Source of the DNA: Auanema rhodensis
Lineage: Eukaryota; Nematoda; Chromadorea; Rhabditida; Rhabditidae
NCBI GenBank assembly: GCA_964057225.1
Contig: CAXKVF010000074.1
Coordinates: forward strand, 682,001 to 746,000
Reading direction: 5' to 3'
DNA length: 64,000 nucleotides
Shown in pieces: positions 61,801-64,000 of this stretch (positions within the stretch are counted from its first letter, which is position 1; each line of letters starts with the position of its first letter). The notes beneath the pieces are model-generated. The model saw nothing but the letters and a program-made list of their open reading frames with translations. It was not told the origin of the DNA and made no database searches. The position numbers and the translations under genes were made by a program.

Positions 61801-64000
61801 TATTAGTATAAAAACAAATTTTTATTGATATTGGTGCATGGTAACCATGACTTTGAAATTTACGTGAACTTTAATTTATGCTAATTAAATGTACACGTGA
61901 TGTGCACTTGGTATGTAACTCGCTTCACGTGAAAGATGAAGAGATGCGGTTTTCAAAATTAGATTCCCCATGTCCATATTAGTCTAAAAACAAATTTTTA
62001 TTGATATTGGTGCATGGTAACCATGACTTTGAAATTTACGTGAACTTTAATTTATGCTAATTAAATGTACACGTGATGTGCACTTGGTATGTAACTCGCT
62101 TCACGTGAAAGATAAAGAGATGCGGTTTTCAAAATTAGATTCCCCATGTCCATATTAATCTACAAACAAATTTTTATTGATATTGGTGCATGGTAACCAT
62201 GACTTTGAAATTTACGTGAACTTTAATTTATGCTAATTAAATGTACACGTGATGTGCACTTGGTATGTAACTCGCTTCACGTGAAAGATAAAGAGATGCG
62301 GTTTTCAAAATTAGATTCCCCATGTCCATATTAGTCTAAAAACAAATTTTTATTGATATTGGTTCATGGTAACCATGACTTTGAAATTTACGTGAACTTT
62401 AATTTATGCTAATTAAATGTATACGTGATGTGCACTTGGTATGTAACTCGCTTCACGTGAAAGATAAAGAGATGCGGTTTTCAAAATTAGATTCCCCATG
62501 TCCATATTACTCTAAAAACAAATTTTTATTGATATTGGTTCATGGTAACCATGACTTTGAAATTTACGTGAACTTTAATTTATGCTAATTAAATGTACAC
62601 GTGATGTGCACTTGGTATGTAACTCGCTTCACGTGAAAGATGAAGAGATGCGGTTTTCAAAATTAGATTCCCCATGTCCATATTAGTCTAAAAACAAATT
62701 TTTATTGATATTGGTGCATGGTAACCATGACTTTGAAATTTACGTGAACTTTAATTTATGCTAATTAAATGTACACGTGATGTGCACTTGGTATGTAACT
62801 CGCTTCACGTGAAAGATAAAGAGATGCGGTTTTCAAAATTAGATTCCCCATGTCCATATTAGTCTAAAAACAAATTTTTATTGATATTGGTGCATGGTAA
62901 CCATGACTTTGAAATTTACGTGAACTTTAATTTATGCTAATTAAATGTACACGTGATGTGCACTTGGTATGTAACTCGCTTCACGTGAAAGATAAAGAGA
63001 TGCGGTTTTCAAAATTAGATTCCCCATGTCCATATTAGTCTAAAAACAAATTTTTATTGATATTGGTTCATGGTAACCATGACTTTGAAATTTACGTGAA
63101 CTTTAATTTATGCTAATTAAATGTATACGTGATGTGCACTTGGTATGTAACTCGCTTCACGTGAAAGATAAAGAGATGCGGTTTTCAAAATTAGATTCCC
63201 CATGTCCATATTAGTCTAAAAACAAATTTTTATTGATATTGGTGCATGGTAACCATGACTTTGAAAATTACGTGAACTTTAATTTATGCTAATTAAATGT
63301 ACACGTGATGTGCACTTGGTATGTAACTCGCTTCACGTGAAAGATGAAGAGATGCGGTTTTTAAAATTAGATTCCCCATGTCCATATTAGTCTAAAAACA
63401 AATTTTTATTGATATTGGTGCATGGTAACCATGACTTTGAAATTTACGTGAACTTTAATTTATGCTAATTGAATGTACACGTGATGTGCACTTGGTATGT
63501 AACTCGCTTCACGTGAAAGATAAAGAGATGCGGTTTTCAAAATTAGATTCCCCATGTCCATATTAGTCCAAAAACAAATTTTTATTGATATTGGTGCATG
63601 GTAACCATGACTTTGAAATTTACGTGAACTTTAATTTATGCTAATTAAATGTACACGTGATGTGCACTTGGTATGTAACTCGCTTCACGTGAAAGATAAA
63701 GAGATGCGGTTTTCAAAATTAGATTCCCCATGTCCATATTAGTTTAAAAACAAATTTTTATTGATATTGGTGCATGGTAACCATGACTTTGAAATTTACG
63801 TGAACATTAATTTATGCTAATTAAATGTACACGTGATGTGCACTTGGTATGTAACTCGCTTCACGTGAAAGATAAAGAGATGCGGTTTTCAAAATTAGAT
63901 TCCCCATGTCCATATTAATCTACAAACAAATTTTTATTGATATTGGTGCATGGTAACCATGACTTTGAAATTTACGTGAACTTTAATTTATGCTAATTAA

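Larger units (their letters stand above)
37941..64000 (+). repeat. 176-bp satellite array, segment C (about 148 monomers)
   Basis: The same array, same strand and same phase, running out of the window. From 38071 to 63943 are exactly 147 periods. The left part repeats the unit order of segment B, the middle has a 20-monomer tandem duplication, and the right part (from about 57 kb) is dominated by GGTGC units with GATGAAG and by units with GTATACGTG. Variants such as AATCTACAAAC (57581, 62157, 63917) and GTATACGTG (57843, 58723, 62419, 63123) recur at multiples of 176 bp. No gene is visible. Confidence 0.97.

Noticed and set aside
62406-62588. 60-codon open frame across satellite monomers
   Set aside because: It exists only because local substitutions (GTATACG near 62419 and TTACTCTAA near 62508) remove stops. 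The 176-bp unit is not a multiple of three, so no frame is maintained, and there is no coding signal.

Overview
This window is a piece of metazoan, probably invertebrate, satellite DNA. It holds no host gene. About 58.3 kb of the 64 kb is one head-to-tail array of a 176-bp, AT-rich monomer (about 32% G+C in the consensus I read off). The array runs off both ends of the window, and every monomer lies in the same orientation. The eukaryotic assignment rests on the satellite architecture and on a two-ORF non-LTR retrotransposon with APE endonuclease and reverse transcriptase domains. I cannot name the species.

Layout: 1-22079 is array segment A (about 125 monomers). 22080-22561 is a 482-bp, 5'-truncated 3' end of a CR1-like LINE on the minus strand, with a 5-bp target-site duplication (ACGTG). 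22562-32751 is segment B (about 58 monomers). 32752-37935 is a 5.2-kb LINE on the plus strand with both ORFs open, flanked by a 5-bp duplication (TAATT). 37936-64000 is segment C (about 148 monomers). With the two insertions and their duplicated target bases removed, the monomer phase is unbroken from end to end: the anchor positions I tested (11, 22011, 22674, 32706, 38071, 63943) are all separated by exact multiples of 176 bp.

On top of the 176-bp period the array is a mosaic of blocks copied as whole numbers of monomers. These include a 21-monomer tandem duplication (about 9.16-16.58 kb), a 20-monomer one (about 46.1-53.2 kb), an 8-monomer one (about 38.2-41.2 kb), a 10-monomer one (about 52.3-55.6 kb), smaller 3-, 5- and 7-monomer steps, and a long-range duplication linking about 21.3-30 kb with about 32.3-46 kb. 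Each copy of the long-range duplication carries a different LINE insertion that the other lacks, so the insertions look younger than the duplication.

The large LINE has, in order: a 5' minisatellite of about 27 units of 19-21 bp, a T-rich leader without any ATG, ORF1 (353 aa, coiled coil plus putative RRM-like region and basic tail), ORF2 (942 aa, APE endonuclease plus reverse transcriptase) starting 4 nt after the ORF1 stop, and a 3' UTR with a roughly 109-nt block that is strongly conserved in the diverged minus-strand fragment. The element ends 7 nt past AATAAA with no poly(A). Intact ORFs and clean target duplications suggest a recent, possibly still active, insertion. The satellite is a reasonable candidate for centromeric or pericentromeric DNA, but that is inferred from its form and nothing in the window proves it.
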